A stretch of DNA of 5,920 nt, taken from positions 1 to 5,920 of the forward strand of contig CALZHS010000124.1 of assembly GCA_945787265.1 (NCBI GenBank), read 5' to 3'. Position numbers and translations under genes: made by a program. Below the pieces are notes generated by a model. That model saw nothing but the letters and a program-made list of their open reading frames with translations. It ran no database searches and was not told the DNA's origin. Positions 5,595 through 5,920 of the stretch are shown in pieces. The stretch is from an uncultured Gammaproteobacteria bacterium. GTDB lineage: Bacteria; Pseudomonadota; Gammaproteobacteria; GCA-001735895. How positions within the stretch are numbered: position 1 is the first letter of the stretch; the number at the start of each line of letters is the position of its first letter.

Positions 5595-5920
5595 ATGAAA
5601 AAATTAATCAAATCATCGTCCAGCGTCGATAAATCAAAAGTCGCCAGGCCTTGCAAGTCGGCACCCGGGGCGATCAGCCGCCGCGCCTTTCTGCGAAACT
5701 CGAGCCTGATGGCTGGTGGTGCGGCGCTCGCGACCACGGTATCACCGGTGATGATGAAAAAGGCCGACGCGGCAGTTGCGGCGGGCGGCAAGATCGAAGA
5801 AGTCAAGACCATCTGCACGCATTGCTCGGTCGGCTGCGGCATTATCGCGGAAGTTCAAAACGGCGTCTGGACAGGGCAGGAGCCGGCATTTGACCATCCC
5901 TTCAACAAGGGAGCGCACTG
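5595..5920 (+). CDS. fdhA: Formate dehydrogenase catalytic (alpha) subunit, N-terminal 108 codons, cut by the window end
   Basis: This is the start of a molybdopterin-dependent formate dehydrogenase, which oxidises formate to CO2 in the periplasm. Reading from ATG 5595, the leader has a long basic n-region, then SRRAFLR (28-34), a textbook twin-arginine motif, then the hydrophobic stretch SSLMAGGAALATTVSPVM (36-53). The mature part begins the [4Fe-4S] domain: C74-X2-C77-X3-C81, then a glycine-rich GVWTGQEPAFDHPFNKGAH (90-108), and the last two bases TG agree with the expected fourth Cys at 109. This C-X2-C-X3-C-X27-C spacing and the H-P-F-N-x-G-x-H-C context are typical of FdhA/FdnG. Full-length members have roughly 950-1000 residues, so about nine tenths lies beyond the window, including the Cys or selenocysteine ligand, which cannot be judged here. 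The frame has no other explanation; the overlapping + frame at 5651-5893 is a shadow. Confidence 0.93.
   Translation, partial: MKKLIKSSSSVDKSKVARPCKSAPGAISRRAFLRNSSLMAGGAALATTVSPVMMKKADAAVAAGGKIEEVKTICTHCSVGCGIIAEVQNGVWTGQEPAFDHPFNKGAH

Noticed and set aside
5651..5893. Plus-strand frame of 80 codons near the right edge
   Set aside because: It is a shifted shadow of fdhA, whose frame from 5595 gives a Tat leader and the Fe-S cysteines.

Overview
The window looks like chromosomal DNA from a moderately GC-rich proteobacterium, most likely a gammaproteobacterium. That placement is an inference. It rests on the type of formate dehydrogenase accessory cluster (DUF3305, DUF3306, polyferredoxin, TorD-like chaperone, small Tat protein, catalytic subunit), which is best known from gamma- and betaproteobacteria such as Shewanella, and on the palindromic intergenic repeat. 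All supported genes are on the + strand, coding density is high, and there is no sign of phage, transposase, CRISPR or RNA genes.

Region 1 (2-1749) is a two-gene unit: the 3' five-sixths of alanine dehydrogenase (ald), then a complete nitrilase-superfamily amidase of the Nit1/Nit2 type. The two overlap by one base (TAATG), so they are probably translationally coupled. Region 2 (1750-2016) is a 267-base gap with no gene. It holds a palindromic repeat element with two perfect 8-bp hairpins, then a plausible extended -10 promoter for the next operon.

Region 3 (2017-5920) is the start of a formate dehydrogenase operon: DUF3305 protein, DUF3306 protein with an acidic repeat tail, a 521-residue polyferredoxin, a 200-residue TorD-like chaperone, a 67-residue Tat-signal protein (FdhX type), and the first 108 codons of the molybdenum/tungsten formate dehydrogenase catalytic subunit FdhA. 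FdhA is cut by the window edge inside the codon for the fourth cysteine of its N-terminal [4Fe-4S] site. The first three genes are joined by ATGA stop/start overlaps. The last three are separated by only 20, 46 and 16 bases.

Taken together, the operon encodes the maturation and export side of a periplasmic formate dehydrogenase. The TorD-like protein probably guards the apo-enzyme and its Tat leader in the cytoplasm. FdhX and FdhA both carry twin-arginine leaders. The polyferredoxin and the DUF3305/DUF3306 pair are conserved partners without an established biochemical role. The Fe-S and membrane subunits (fdhB, fdhC) would be expected just downstream. The least understood material is this DUF3305-DUF3306-polyferredoxin-FdhX set; the individual families are known, so I do not claim a wholly new system.
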